NCBI GenBank assembly: GCA_039566865.1
Contig: CM076955.1
Location: forward strand, 11,857,001 to 11,921,000
Length of the DNA: 64,000 bases
DNA from: Aurelia coerulea
Taxonomy: Eukaryota > Cnidaria > Scyphozoa > Semaeostomeae > Ulmaridae
Direction of reading: 5' to 3'
Part shown: positions 51,728 through 64,000 of the stretch, piece by piece
Numbering within the stretch: position 1 is the stretch's first letter
Layout: every line of letters begins with the position of its first letter
Position numbers and translations under genes: made by a program
Notes under the pieces: generated by a model
Database searches by the model: none
What the model was told of the DNA's origin: nothing
The model's input: only the letters and a program-made list of their open reading frames with translations

Positions 51728-54408
51728 CTGCAGCAACCACTCTTGGAAACATTACTATATACACTAGTTTTTTCATTAGTCTCAATTTAACTTTACTGCA
51801 TAAACAAGCATCGATTAATTAAAAGTTCATTTTCTCAAAGAAAACAAATTATAAACACAAAAAGTGTGGATTAACGTACTTTAGTAGATGTATTTTACAT
51901 TATAAAGAGTATTGCACTCATCGTTCTCTAAAACTTTTCTGCCAGTTACTTCCTTTATAGTACTATATTAGTGCAGCAGCAACCTTAATTTTAATTACAT
52001 TTTAGCTTTATTGCATAAACAAACATCGATTAATTAAATGTTTATTTTCTCAAAGAAAACAAAATATAAACACAAAAAGTGTGGATTAACGTACTTTAGT
52101 AGCTACAATTTATATTATAGACAGTATTGCACTAATCGTTCTTTGAAACTTTAGTTCTGCCTGTTACTTCTTTTATAGCACTATATTAGTGCTGCAGCAA
52201 CCATTCTTGGAAACATTATTATAAACATTAGTTTTTCTTTAGTCTCAATTTAGCTTTAATGAATAAACAAACATCGATTAATTAAATGTTTATTTTCTCA
52301 AACGAAACAAAATATAAGCACAAAAAGTGTGGATTAACGTATTTTAGTAGCTAAAATTCATATTATAAAGAGTATTGCACTCATCCTTCCTTAAAACTTT
52401 AGTTCTGCTAGTTACTTCTTTTATAGCACTATATTAGTGCTGCAGCAACCATTCTTGGAAACATTACTATAGACATTAGTTTTTTCTTTAGTCTCAATTT
52501 AGCTTTACTACATAAACAAACATCGATTAATTAAAAGTTTATTTTCTCAAAGAAAACAAATTATAAACACAAAAAGTGTGGATTAACGTACTTTATTAGC
52601 TAAAATTTCTATTATAAGGAGTATTGCACTCATCGTTCTTTAAAACTTTAGTTCTGCCAGTTACTTCTTTTATAGCACTATATTAGTGCTGCATCAATCA
52701 TTCTTGGAAACATTAATATAGACATGAGTTTTTTGTTTAGTCTCATTTTAGCTTTACTTCATAAACAAACATCGATTAATTAAGTGTTTATTTTCTGAGA
52801 GAAAGCAAAATATAAACAAAAAAAATGGGGATTAACGTACTTTATTAGCTACAATTTATATTATAAAGAGTATTGTACTCATCGTTCTTTAAAACTTTAG
52901 TTCTGCCAGTTACTTCTTTTATAGCACTATATTAGTGCTGCAGCAACCATTCTTGGAAACATTACTATAGACATTAGTTTTTTCTTTAGTCTCATTTTAG
53001 CTTTACTTCATAAACAAACATCGATTAATTAAATGTTTATTTTCTGAGAGAAAACAAAATATAAACACAAAAAATGGGGATTAATGTACTTTAGTAGCTA
53101 AAATTTATATTATAAGGAGTATTGCATTCATTGTCCTTCAAAACTTTAGTTCTACAAGTAACTTCTTCTATAGCACAATATTAGTTTCGCAGCAACCATT
53201 CTTGGAAACATTACTTCAGAGATTAGTTTTTTCTTTAGTCTCAATTTAGCTTTACTACATAAACAAACATCGATTAATTAAAAGTTTATTTTCTCAAAGA
53301 AAACAAATTATAAACACAAAAAGTGTGGATTAACGTACTTTATTAGCTAAAATTTATATTATAAGGAGTATTGCACTCATCGTTCTTTAAAACTTTAGTT
53401 CTGCCAGTTACTTCTTTTATAGCACTATATTAATGCTGCATCAATCATTCTTGGAAACATTAATATAGACATGAGTTTTTTGTTTAGTCCCATTTTAGCT
53501 TCACTGCATAAACAAATATCGATTAATTAAATGTTTATTTTCTCAAAGAAAACAAAATATACACACAAAAAGTGTGGATTAACGTACTTTAGTAGCTGCA
53601 ATTCATATTATAAAGAGTATTGCACTCATCGTCCTCTAAAAATTTAGTTCTGCCAGTTACTTCTTTTATAGCACTATATTAGTGCTGAAGCAACCATTCT
53701 TGGAAACATTACTATAGACATTAGTTTTTTCCTTAGTCTCATTTTAGCTTTACTTCATAAACAAACATCGATTAATTAAATGTTTATTTTCCAAGAGAAA
53801 ACAAAATATAAACACAAAAAATGGGGATTAATGTACTTTAGTAGCTAAAATTTATATTATAAGGAGTATTGCATTCATTGTCCTTCAAAACTTTAGTTCT
53901 ACAAGTAACTTCTTCTATAGCACAATATTAGTTTCGCAGCAACCATTCTTGGAAACATTACTTCAGAGATTAGTTTTTTCTTTAGTCTCATATTAGCTTT
54001 AATGCATAAACAAACATCGATTAATTAAATGTTTATTTTCTAAGAGAAAAAAAAATAAAAACACAAAAAATGGGGATTAACGTACTTTAGTAGCTACAAT
54101 TTATATTATAAAGAGTATTGCACTCATCGTTCTTTTAAACTTTAGTTCTACCAGTAACGTCTTTTATAGCACTATATTAGTGATGCATCAACCATTCTTG
54201 GAAACATTGCTATAGACATTAGCTTTAATGCATAAACAAACATCGATTAATTAAATGTTTATTTTCTCAAAGAAAACAAAATACAAACACAAAAAGTGTT
54301 GATTAACGCACTTTAATAGCTACAATTTATATCATAAAGAGTATTGTACTCATCGATCTTTAAAACTTTAGTTCAGACAGTTACTTCTTTTATAGCACTA
54401 TATTAGTG
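51728..54408 (+). repeat. 11-mer higher-order repeat, copy 4 (2681 bp)
   Basis: Complete A-B-C-D-E-F-D'-J-F-H-I order. Small differences from copy 2 are ttattagcta in place of tttatttgcta in E, and gtgttgattaacgc and gttcagacag in I. This is the last copy containing the A-B-C block; no gtagatgtatttta landmark occurs after 51884. Copies 2 and 4 differ by 1 bp in length. Confidence 0.87.
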
Positions 54409-56150
54409 CTGCAGCAACCATTCTTGGAAACATTGCTATAGACATTAGTTTTTTCTTTAGTCTCATTTAGCTTTAATGCATAAACAAACATCGATTAATT
54501 AAATGTTAATTTTCTGAGAGAAAACAAAATTTAAACACAAAAAATGGGGATTAACGTACTTTATTAGCTACAATTTATATTATAAAGAGTATTGTACTCA
54601 TCGTTCTTTAAAACTTTAGTTCTGCCAGTTACTTCTTTTATAGCACTATATTAGTGCTGCAGCAACCATTCTTGGAAACATTACTATAGACATTAGTTTT
54701 TTCTTTAGTCTCATTTTAGCTTTACTTCATAAACAAACATCGATTAATTAAATGTTTATTTTCTAAGAGAAAACAAAATATAAACACAAAAAATGGGGAT
54801 TAATGTACTTTAGTAGCTAAAATTTATATTATAAGGAGTATTGCATTCATTGTCCTTCAAAACTTTAGTTCTACAAGTAACTTCTTCTATAGCACAATAT
54901 TAGTTTCGCAGCAACCATTCTTGGAAACATTACTTCAGAGATTTGTTTTTTCTTTAGTCTCAATTTAGCTTTACTACATAAACAAACATCGATTAATTAA
55001 AAGTTAATTTTCTCAAAGAAAACAAATTATAAACACAAAAAGTGTGGATTAACGTACTTTATTAGCTAAAATTTCTATTATAAGGAGTATTGCACTCATC
55101 GTTCTTTAAAACTTTAGTTCTGCCAGTTACTTCTTTTATAGCACTATATTAGTGCTGCATCAATCATTCTTGGAAACATTAATATAGACATGAGTTTTTT
55201 GTTTAGTCTCATTTTAGCTTTACTTCATAAACAAACATCGATTAATTAGGTGTTTATTTTCTGAGAGAAAACAAAATATAAACAAAAAAAATGGGGATTA
55301 ACGTACTTTATTAGCTACAATTTATATTATAAAGAGTATTGTACTCATCGTTCTTTAAAACTTTAGTTCTGCCAGTTACTTCTTCTATACCACTATATTA
55401 GTGCTGCAGCAACCATTCTTGGAAACATTACTATAGACATTAGTTTTTTCTTTAGTCTCATTTTAGCTTTACTTCATAAACAAACATCGATTAATTAAAT
55501 GTTTATTTTCCAAGAGAAAACAAAATATAAACACAAAAAATGGGGATTAATGTACTTTAGTAGCTAAAATTTATATTATAAGGAGTATTGCATTCATTGT
55601 CCTTCAAAACTTTAGTTCTACAAGTAACTTCTTCTATAGCACAATATTAGTTTCGCAGCAACCATTCTTGGAAACATTACTTCAGAGATTAGTTTTTTCT
55701 TTAGTCTCATTTTAGCTTTACATCATAAACAAACATCGATTAATTAAATGTTTATTTTCTCAAAGAAAGCAAAATATAAACACAAAAAGTGTGGATTAAC
55801 GTACTTTAGTAGCTAAAATTTATATTATAAAGAGTATTGCACTCATCGTTCTTTAAAACTTTAGTTCTGCCAGAAACTTCTTTTATAGCACTATATTAGT
55901 GCTGCAGCAATCATTCTTGGAAACATTACTATAGACATGAGTTTTTTGTTTAGTCCCATTTTAGCTTCACTGCATAAACAAATATCGATTAATTAAATGT
56001 TTATTTTCTCAAAGAAAACAAAATATACACACAAAAAGTGTGGATTAACGTACTTTAGTAGCTGCAATTCATATTATAAAGAGTATTGCACTCATCGTCC
56101 TCTAAAAATTTAGTTCTGCCAGTTACTTCTTTTATAGCACTATATTAGTG
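53685..56150 (+). repeat. Ten-monomer arrangement, first copy (2466 bp)
   Basis: Measured between J-end gctgaag landmarks, so it overlaps the tail (F-H-I) of copy 4; the phase is arbitrary. The unit order is F-H-I-K'-F-D'-E-F-X-J. Ten units of 249 less the 23-bp I deletion predict 2467. K' is a long unit with cattgctatag and ctttaatgc; X is a transitional unit with acatcataaac and aaagaaagcaaaat. Confidence 0.75.
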
Positions 56151-57122
56151 CTGAAGCAACCATTCTTGGAAACATTACTATAGACATTAGTTTTTTCTTT
56201 AGTCTCATTTTAGCTTTACTTCATAAACAAACATCGATTAATTAAATGTTTATTTTCTAAGAGAAAACAAAATATAAACACAAAAAATGGGGATTAATGT
56301 ACTTTAGTAGCTAAAATTTATATTATAAGGAGTATTGCATTCATTGTCCTTCAAAACTTTAGTTCTACAAGTAACTTTTTCTATAGCACAATATTAGTTT
56401 CGCAGCAACCATTCTTGGAAACATTACTTCAGAGATTAGTTTTTTCTTTAGTCTCATATTAGCTTTAATGCATAAACAAACATCGATTAATTAAATGTTT
56501 ATTTTCTAAGAGAAAAAAAAATAAAAACACAAAAAATGGGGATTAACGTACTTTAGTAGCTACAATTTATATTATAAAGAGTATTGCACTCATCGTTCTT
56601 AAAACTTTAGTTCTACCAGTAACGTCTTTTATAGCACTATATTAGTGATGCATCAACCATTCTTGGAAACATTGCTATAGACATTAGCTTTAATGCATAA
56701 ACAAACATCGATTAATTAAATGTTTATTTTCTCAAAGAAAACAAATTATAAACACAAAAAGTGTGGATTAACGTACTTTATTAGCTAAAATTTCTATTAT
56801 AAGGAGTATTGCACTCATCGTTCTTTAAAACTTTAGTTCTGCCAGTTACTTCTTTTATAGCACTATATTAATGCTGCATCAATCATTCTTGGAAACATTA
56901 ATATAGACATGAGTTTTTTGTTTAGTCCCATTTTAGCTTCACTGCATAAACAAATATCGATTAATTAAATGTTTATTTTCTCAAAGAAAACAAATATATA
57001 ACACAAAAAGTGTGGATTAACGTACTTTAGTAGCTGCAATTCATATTATAAAGAGTATTGCACTCATCGTCCTCTAAAAATTTAGTTCTGCCAGTTACTT
57101 TTTTTATAGCACTATATTAGTG
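56151..57122 (+). repeat. Four-monomer block (972 bp)
   Basis: Between J-end landmarks at 56150 and 57122 the order is F-H-(I/D' chimera)-J. The chimera has the I-type deleted head (cattgctatagacattagctttaatgc) and a D'-type tail (aaattataaacac, tttctattataagg). Four units of 249 less 23 predict 973. It separates two copies of the ten-monomer arrangement. Confidence 0.78.
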
Positions 57123-59584
57123 CTGAAGCAACCATTCTTGGAAACATTACTATAGACATTAGTTTTTTCCTTAGTCTCATTTTAGCTTTACTTCATAAAC
57201 AAACATCGATTAATTAAATGTTTATTTTCTAAGAGAAAGCAAAATTTTAACACAAAAAATGGGGATTAACGTACTTTACTAGCTAAAATTTATATTATAA
57301 GGAGTATTGCACTCATTGTCCTTCAAAACTTTAGTTCTACAAGTAACTTTTTCTATAGCACAATATTAGTTTCGCAGCAACCATTCTTGGAAACATTACT
57401 TCAGACATTAGTTTTTTCTTTAGTCTCATATTAGCTTTACTGCATAAACAAACATCGATTAATTAAATGTTTATTTTCTAAGAGAAAACAAAATAAAAAC
57501 ACAAAAAATGGGGATTAACGTACTTTAGTAGCTACAATTTATATTATAAAGAGTATTGCACTCATCGTTCTTTTAAACTTTAGTTCTACCAGTAACGTCT
57601 TTTATAGCACTATATTAGTGATGCATCAACCATTCTTGGAAACATTGCTATAGACATTAGCTTTAATGCATAAACAAACATCGATTAATTAAATGTTTAT
57701 TTTCTCAAAGAAAACAAAATACAAACACAAAAAGTGTGGATTAACGCACTTTAATAGCTACAATTTATATCATAAAGAGTATTGTACTCATCGATCTTTA
57801 AAACTTTAGTTCAGACAGTTACTTCTTTTATAGCAATATATTAGTGATGCATCAACCATTCTTGGAAACATTGCTATAGACATTAGTTTTTTCTTTAGTC
57901 TCATATTAGCTTTAATGCATAAACATACATCGATTAATTAAATGTTTATTTTCTCAGAGAAAACAAAATATAAACACAAAAAATGGGGATTAACGCACTT
58001 TAATAGCTACAATTTATATCATAAAGAGTATTGTACTCATCGATCTTTAAAACTTTAGTTCTGCCAGTTACTTCTTCTATAGCACTATATTAGTGCTGCA
58101 GCAACCATTCTTGGAAACATTACTATAGACATTAGTTTTTTCTTTAGTCTCATTTTAGCTTTACTGCATAAACAAACATCGATTAAATGTTTATTTTCTA
58201 AGAGAAAACAAAATATAAACACAAAAAATGGGGATTAATGTACTTTAGTAGCTAAAATTTATATTATAAGGAGTATTGCATTCATTGTCCTTCAAAACTT
58301 TAGTTCTACAAGTAACTTCTTCTATAGCACAATATTAGTTTCGCAGCAACCATTCTTGGAAACATTACTTCAGAGATTAGTTTTTTCTTTAGTCTCAATT
58401 TAGCTTTACTACATAAACAAACATCGATTAATTAAAAGTTATTTTCTCAAAGAAAACAAATTATAAACACAAAAAGTGTGGATTAACGTACTTTATTAGC
58501 TAAAATTTCTATTATAAGGAGTATTGCACTCATCGTTCTTTAAAACTTTAGTTCTGCCAGTTACTTCTTTTATAGCACTATATTAGTGCTGCATCAACCA
58601 TTCTTGGAAACATTAATATAGACATTAGTTTTTTGTTTAGTCTCATTTTATCTTTACTTCATAAACAAACATCGATTAATTAAGTGTTTATTTTCTGAGA
58701 GAAAGCAAAATATAAACAAAAAAAATGGGGATTAACGTACTTTATTTGCTACAATTTATATTATAAAGAGTATTGTACTCATCGTTCTTTAAAACTTTAG
58801 TTCTGCCAGTTACTTCTTCTATACCACTATATTAGTGCTGCAGCAACCATTCTTGGAAACATTACTATAGACATTAGTTTTTTCTTTAGTCTCATTTTAG
58901 CTTTACTTCATAAACAAACATCGATTAATTAAATGTTTATTTTCTAAGAGAAAACAAAATATAAACACAAAAAATGGGGATTAATGTACTTTAGTAGCTA
59001 AAATTTATATTATAAGGAGTATTGCATTCATTGTCCTTCAAAACTTTAGTTCTACAAGTAACTTCTTCTATAGCACAATATTAGTTTCGCAGCAACCATT
59101 CTTGGAAACATTACTTCAGAGATTAGTTTTTTCTTTAGTCTCAATTTAGCTTTACTGCATAAACAAACATCGATTAATTAAATGTTTACTTTCTCAAAGA
59201 AAACAAATTATAAACACAATAAATGGGGATTAACGTACTTCATTAGATACAATTTATGTTATAAGGAGTATTGCACTCATCGTTCTTTAATACTTCAGTT
59301 CTTCCAGTTACTTCTTTTATAGCACTATATTAGTGCTGCAGCAATCATTCTTGGAAACATTACTATAGACATGAGTTTTTTGTTTAGTCCCATTTTAGCT
59401 TCACTGCATAAACAAATATCGATTAATTAAATGTTTATTTTCTCAAAGAAAACAAAATATACACACAAAAAGTGTGGATTAACGTACTTTAGTAGCTGCA
59501 ATTCATATTATAAAGAGTATTGCACTCATCGTCCTCTAAAAATTTAGTTCTGCCAGTTACTTCTTTTATAGCACTATATTAGTG
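57123..59584 (+). repeat. Ten-monomer arrangement, second copy (2462 bp)
   Basis: The order is F-H-I-K-F-D'-E-F-X-J, the same plan as the first copy. The shortfall comes mainly from a 4-bp loss where gattaaatg replaces gattaattaaatg at about 58180. The X unit here is different in detail (ttactttctc, cacaataaatgggg, cattagatac), so the middle of the block was not fully homogenised with the first copy. Confidence 0.74.
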
Positions 59585-62500
59585 CTGAAGCAACCATTCT
59601 TGGAAACATTACTATAGACAATATTTTTTTCTTTAGTCTCATTTTAGCTTTACTTCATAAACAAACATCGATTAATTAAATGTTTATTTTCTAAGAGAAA
59701 ACAACAAGTAAACACAAAAAATGGGGATTAACGAATTTTAGTAGCTAAAATTTATATTATAAGGAGTATTGCATTCATTGTCCTTCAAAACTTTAGTTCT
59801 ACAAGTAACTTTTTCTATAGCACAATATTAGTTTCGCAGCAACCATTCTTGGAAACATTACTTCAGAGATTAGTTTTTTCTTTAGTCTCATATTAGCTTT
59901 AATGCATAAACAAACATCGATTAATTAAATGTTTATTTTCTAAGAGAAAAAAAAATAAAAACACAAAAAATGGGGATTAACGTACTTTAGTAGCTACAAT
60001 TTATATTATAAAGAGTATTGCACTCATCGTTCTTTTAAACTTTAGTTCTACCAGTAACGTCTTTTATAGCACTATATTAGTGATGCATCAACCATTCTTG
60101 GAAACATTGCTATAGACATTAGCTTTAATGCATAAACAAACATCGATTAATTAAATGTTTATTTTCTCAAAGAAAACAAAATACAAACACAAAAAATGGG
60201 GATTAACGCACTTTAATAGCTACAATTTATATCATAAAGAGTATTGTACTCATCGATCTTTAAAACTTTAGTTCAGACAGTTACTTCTTTTATAGCAATA
60301 TATTAGTGATGCTTCAAGCATTCTTGGAAACATTGCTATAGACATTAGTTTTTTCTTTAGTCTCATATTAGCTTTAATGCATAAACAAACATCGATTAAT
60401 TAAATGTTTATTTTCTCAAAGAAAACAAAATATAAACACAAAAAATGGGGATTAACGCACTTTAATAGCTACAATTTATATCATAAAGAGTATTGTACTC
60501 ATCGATCTTTAAAACTTTAGTTCAGACAGTTACTTCTTTTATAGCACTATATTAGTGCTGTAGCAACCATTCTTGGAAACATTACTATAGACATTAGTTT
60601 TTTCTTTAGTCTCATTTTAGCTTTATATCATAAACAAACATCGATTAATTAAATGTTTATTTTCTCAAAGAAAGCAAAATAAAACACAAAAGATTACGAT
60701 TAACGTACTTTAGTAGCTAAAAATTATACTATAAACAGTATTCCATTCATCGTTCTTAAAAACTTTAGTTCTGCCAGTTACTTCTTTTATAGCCCTATAT
60801 TAGTTCTGCAGCAACCATTCTTGGAAACATTACTATAGACATTAGTTTTTTGTTTAGTCTCATTTTAGCTTTACTGCATAAACAAACATCGATTAATTAA
60901 AAGTTTATTTTCTCATAAGAAACAAATTATAAACACAAAAAGTGTGGATTAACGTACTTTAGTAGCTGTAATTTATATTATAAAGAGTATTGCACTCATC
61001 GTTCTTTAAAACTTTAGTTCTGCCAGTTACTTCTTTTATAGCACTATATTAATGCTGCAGCAACCTTAATTTTAATTACATTTTAGCCTTACTGCATAAA
61101 CAAACATCGATTAATTAAATGTTTATTTTCTCAAAGAAAACAAAATATAAACACAAAAAGTGTGGATTAACGTACTTTAGTAGCTACAATTTATATTATA
61201 AACAGTATTGCACTCATCGTTCTTTACAACTTTAGTTCTGCCAATTACTTCTTTTCTAGCACTATATTAGTGCTGCATCAATCATTCTTGGAAACATTAC
61301 TATAGACATTAGTTTTTTGTTTAGTCTCATTTTAGCTTTACTTCATAAACAAACATCGATTAATTAAGTGTTTATTTTCTGAGAGAAAGCAAAATATAAA
61401 CAAAAAAAATGGGGATTAACGTACTTTATTAGCTACAATTTATATTATAAAGAGTATTGTACTCATCGTTCTTTAAAACTTTAGTTCTGCCAGTTACTTC
61501 TTTTATAGCACTATATTAGTGCTGCAGCAACCATTCTTGGAAACATTACTATAGACATTAGTTTTCCTTTAGTCCCATTTTAGCTTTACTGCATAAACAA
61601 ATATCGATTAATTAAATGTTTATTTTCTCAAAGAAAACAAAATATAAACACAAAAAGTGTGGATTAACGTACTTTAGTAGCTGCAATTCATATTATAAAG
61701 AGTATTGCACTCATCGTCCTCTAAAAATTTAGTTCTGCCAGTTACTTCTTTTATAGCACTATATTAGTGCTGCAGCAACCATTCTTGGAAACATTACTAT
61801 AGACATTAGTTTTTTCTTTAGTCTCATTTTAGCTTTACTTCATAAACAAACATCGATTAATTAAATGTTTATTTTCTAAGAGAAAACAAAATATAAACAC
61901 AAAAAATGGGGATTAATGTACTTTAGTAGCTAAAATTTATATTATAAGGAGTATTGCACTCATCGTCCTTCAAAACTTTAGTTCTACCAGTAACTTCTTC
62001 TATAGCACTATATTAGTTTCGCAGCAACCATTCTTGGAAACATTACTTCAGAGATTAGTTTTTTCTTTAGTCTCATATTAGCTTTAATGCATAAACAAAC
62101 ATCGATTAATTAAATGTTTATTTTCTCAAAGAAAACAAAATACAAACACAAAAAGTGTTGATTAACGCACTTTAATAGCTACAATTTATATCATAAAGAG
62201 TATTGTACTCATCGTTCTTTAAAACTTTAATTCTACCAGTAACGTCTTTTATAGCACTATATTAGTGATGCATCAACCATTCTTGGAAACATTGCTATAG
62301 ACATTAGTTTTTTCTTTAGTCTCATATTAGCTTTAATGCATAAACAAACATCGATTAATTAAATGTTTATTTTCTCAAAGAAAACAAAATATAAACACAA
62401 AAAATGGGGATTAAGGTACTTTAGTAGCTAAAATTTATATTATAAGGAGTATTGCACTCATCGTCCTTCAAAACTTTAGTTCTGCCAGTAACTTCTTTTA

Positions 62501-64000
62501 TAGCACTATATTAGTTTCGCAGCAACCATTCTTGGAAACATTACTATAGACATTAGTTTTTTCTTTAGTCTCATTTTAGCTTTACTGCATAAACAAACAT
62601 CGATTAATTAAATGTTTATTTTCTAAGAGAAAACAAAATATAAACACAAAAAATGGGGATTAACGTACTTTAGTAGCTACAATTTATATTATAAAGAGTA
62701 TTGCACTCATCGTTCTTTTAAACTTTAGTTCTGCCAGTTACTTCTTTTATAGCACTATATTAGTGATGCAGCAACCATTCTTGGAAACATTGCTATAGAC
62801 ATTAGCTTTAATGCATAAACAAACATCGATTAATTAAATGTTTATTTTCTCAAAGAAAACAAAATACAAACACAAAAAGTGTGGATTAACGTACTTTAAT
62901 AGCTACAATTTATATTATAAAGAGTATTGCACTCATCGATCTTTAAAACTTTAGTTCAGACAGTTACTTCTTTTATAGCACTATATTAGTGCTGCAGCAA
63001 CCATTCTTGGAAACATTGCTATAGACATTAGTTTTTTCTTTAGTCTCATTTTAGCTTTAATGCATAAACAAACATCGATTAATTAAATGTTTATTTTCTC
63101 AAAGAAAACAAAATATAAACACAAAAAGTGTGGATTAACGTACTTTAGTAGCTACAATTTATATTATAAAGAGTATTGCACTCATCGTTCTTTAAAACTT
63201 TAGTTCTGCCAGTTACTTCTTTTATAGCACTATATTAGTGCTGCAGCAATCATTCTTGGAAACATTACTATAGACATTAGTTTTTTGTTTAGTCTCATTT
63301 TAGCTTTACTTCATAAACAAACATCGATTAATTAAGTGTTTATTTTCTGAGAGAAAACAAAATATAAACAAAAAAAATGGGGATTAACGTACTTTATTAG
63401 CTACAATTTATATTATAAAGAGTATTGCACTCATCGTTCTTTAAAACTTTAGTTCTGCCAGTTACTTCTTTTATAGCACTATATTAGTGCTGCAGCAACC
63501 ATTCTTGGAAACATTACTATAGACATTAGTTTTCCTTTAGTCCCATTTTAGCTTTACTGCATAAACAAACATCGATTAATTAAATGTTTATTTTCTCAAA
63601 GAAAACAAAATATAAACACAAAAAGTGTGGATTAACGTACTTTAGTAGCTACAATTCATATTATAAAGAGTATTGCACTCATCGTCCTCTAAAAATTTAG
63701 TTCTGCCAGTTACTTCTTTTATAGCACTATATTAGTGATGCAGCAACCATTCTTGGAAACATTGCTATAGACATTAGTTTTTTCTTTAGTCTCATATTAG
63801 CTTTAATGCATAAACAAACATCGATTAATTAAATGTTTATTTTCTCAAAGAAAACAAAATATAAACACAAAAAATGGGGATTAACGTACTTTAGTAGCTA
63901 CAATTTATATTATAAGGAGTATTGCACTCATCGTCCTTTAAAACTTTAGTTCTACCAGTAACTTCTTTTATAGCACAATATTAGTTTCGCAGCAACCATT
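59585..64000 (+). repeat. Mixed late-type satellite to the window end
   Basis: It begins F-H-I-K-K, then passes through core-like long units and one short unit (about 61065), the only short form after 54 kb. E-type units (agttttttgt at 61311 and 63279) and following gttttcctttagtccc units (61561 and 63529) recur at 1968 bp, fitting eight units with one 226-bp member. The second copy departs after its second unit, where a K-type unit replaces F. The last monomer is cut by the window end after tttcgcagcaaccatt. Confidence 0.82.

Larger units (their letters stand above)
4333..64000 (+). repeat. Satellite array, plus-strand segment
   Basis: About 245 head-to-tail monomers, all on the plus strand, with no visible non-satellite insertion. 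The repeating order is a PstI-like site, attcttggaaac, a T-rich tract, gcataaacaaac, ClaI and PacI-type sites, a ttttct/agaaaa dyad, acacaaaaagtgt or an atgggg variant, ggattaacgtac, tatattataaa, ctcatcg, gttctgccagtt and agcactatatta. Three lengths occur: 249, 218 and 226 bp. It runs past the right end of the window in mid-monomer. No frame of the 249-bp consensus stays open across a unit, so I annotate no CDS. Confidence 0.97.

Noticed and set aside
1..64000. Open reading frames in the array
   Set aside because: The 249-bp consensus contains stop codons in all six frames, and short units (218 bp) shift frame. The longest open runs I traced in the consensus are about 30-35 codons, with no plausible start and ribosome context or coding constraint.
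4333..64000. CRISPR array
   Set aside because: The repeat is the entire 218-249 bp unit, with no unique spacers between short repeats, and no cas genes are present.
1..64000. Kinetoplast minicircle or organellar repeat
   Set aside because: I saw no GGGGTTGGTGTA-type conserved block, no genes, and a tandem higher-order organisation unlike minicircles or organelle genomes.
1..64000. Hammerhead ribozyme in the monomer, as in some satellites
   Set aside because: cgatgag on the minus strand hints at the core, but the required CTGANGA core with a paired GAAA segment is not present.
1..64000. A gene-encoded novel defence or metabolic system
   Set aside because: There are no coding regions. The only structure is satellite organisation, so no such system can be supported in this window.

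Overview
The whole 64 kb window is one tandem satellite-DNA array. I found no protein-coding gene, RNA gene, transposon, CRISPR array or unique single-copy sequence in it. The repeat is AT-rich: the 249-bp consensus has 69 G/C bases, about 28%. I estimate about 260 monomers. The array enters and leaves the window in mid-monomer, so it is longer than 64 kb. Kilobases of near-identical 0.2-0.25 kb monomers arranged in higher-order repeats point to a eukaryotic nuclear genome, in centromeric, pericentromeric or other constitutive heterochromatin. I do not recognise the family and cannot name the species. All coordinates and distances were counted by hand from the numbered lines.

Three monomer lengths account for almost everything. 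The long form (L, 249 bp) is commonest. The short form (S, 218 bp) has the L segment after 'caacc' replaced by an unrelated AT-rich stretch. The third form (I, 226 bp) is an L-type unit with a 23-bp deletion between two 'attag' direct repeats. Most units carry a ClaI site, a PacI-type ttaattaa and, except in some variants, a PstI site. They also contain several short dyads (see features).

Layout. 1-4323: array on the minus strand, with comparatively diverged monomers. 4324-4332: orientation switch, flanked by 49-bp arms matching at 47 positions; all later DNA is on the plus strand. 4333-6670: diverged plus-strand monomers. 6670-12200: a higher-order repeat (HOR) of about eight monomers, with equivalent landmarks 1897 and 2343 bp apart. 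12200-39989: a more homogeneous core mixing L and S units, with a recurring five-monomer block of 1183-1185 bp. 39990-54408: a well-defined 11-monomer HOR (canonical length 2680-2681 bp) in five copies, three of which differ by whole-monomer losses or gains or by chimeric units. 53685-59584: an overlapping 10-monomer arrangement (2466 and 2462 bp) separated by a 972-bp four-monomer block. 59585-64000: mixed late types, with landmarks 1968 bp apart.

No genes work together here. The biological content is the evolution of the array itself: unequal exchange adding or removing whole monomers, conversion-like chimeras, local homogenisation and one inversion. Any chromatin or centromere role is inference.
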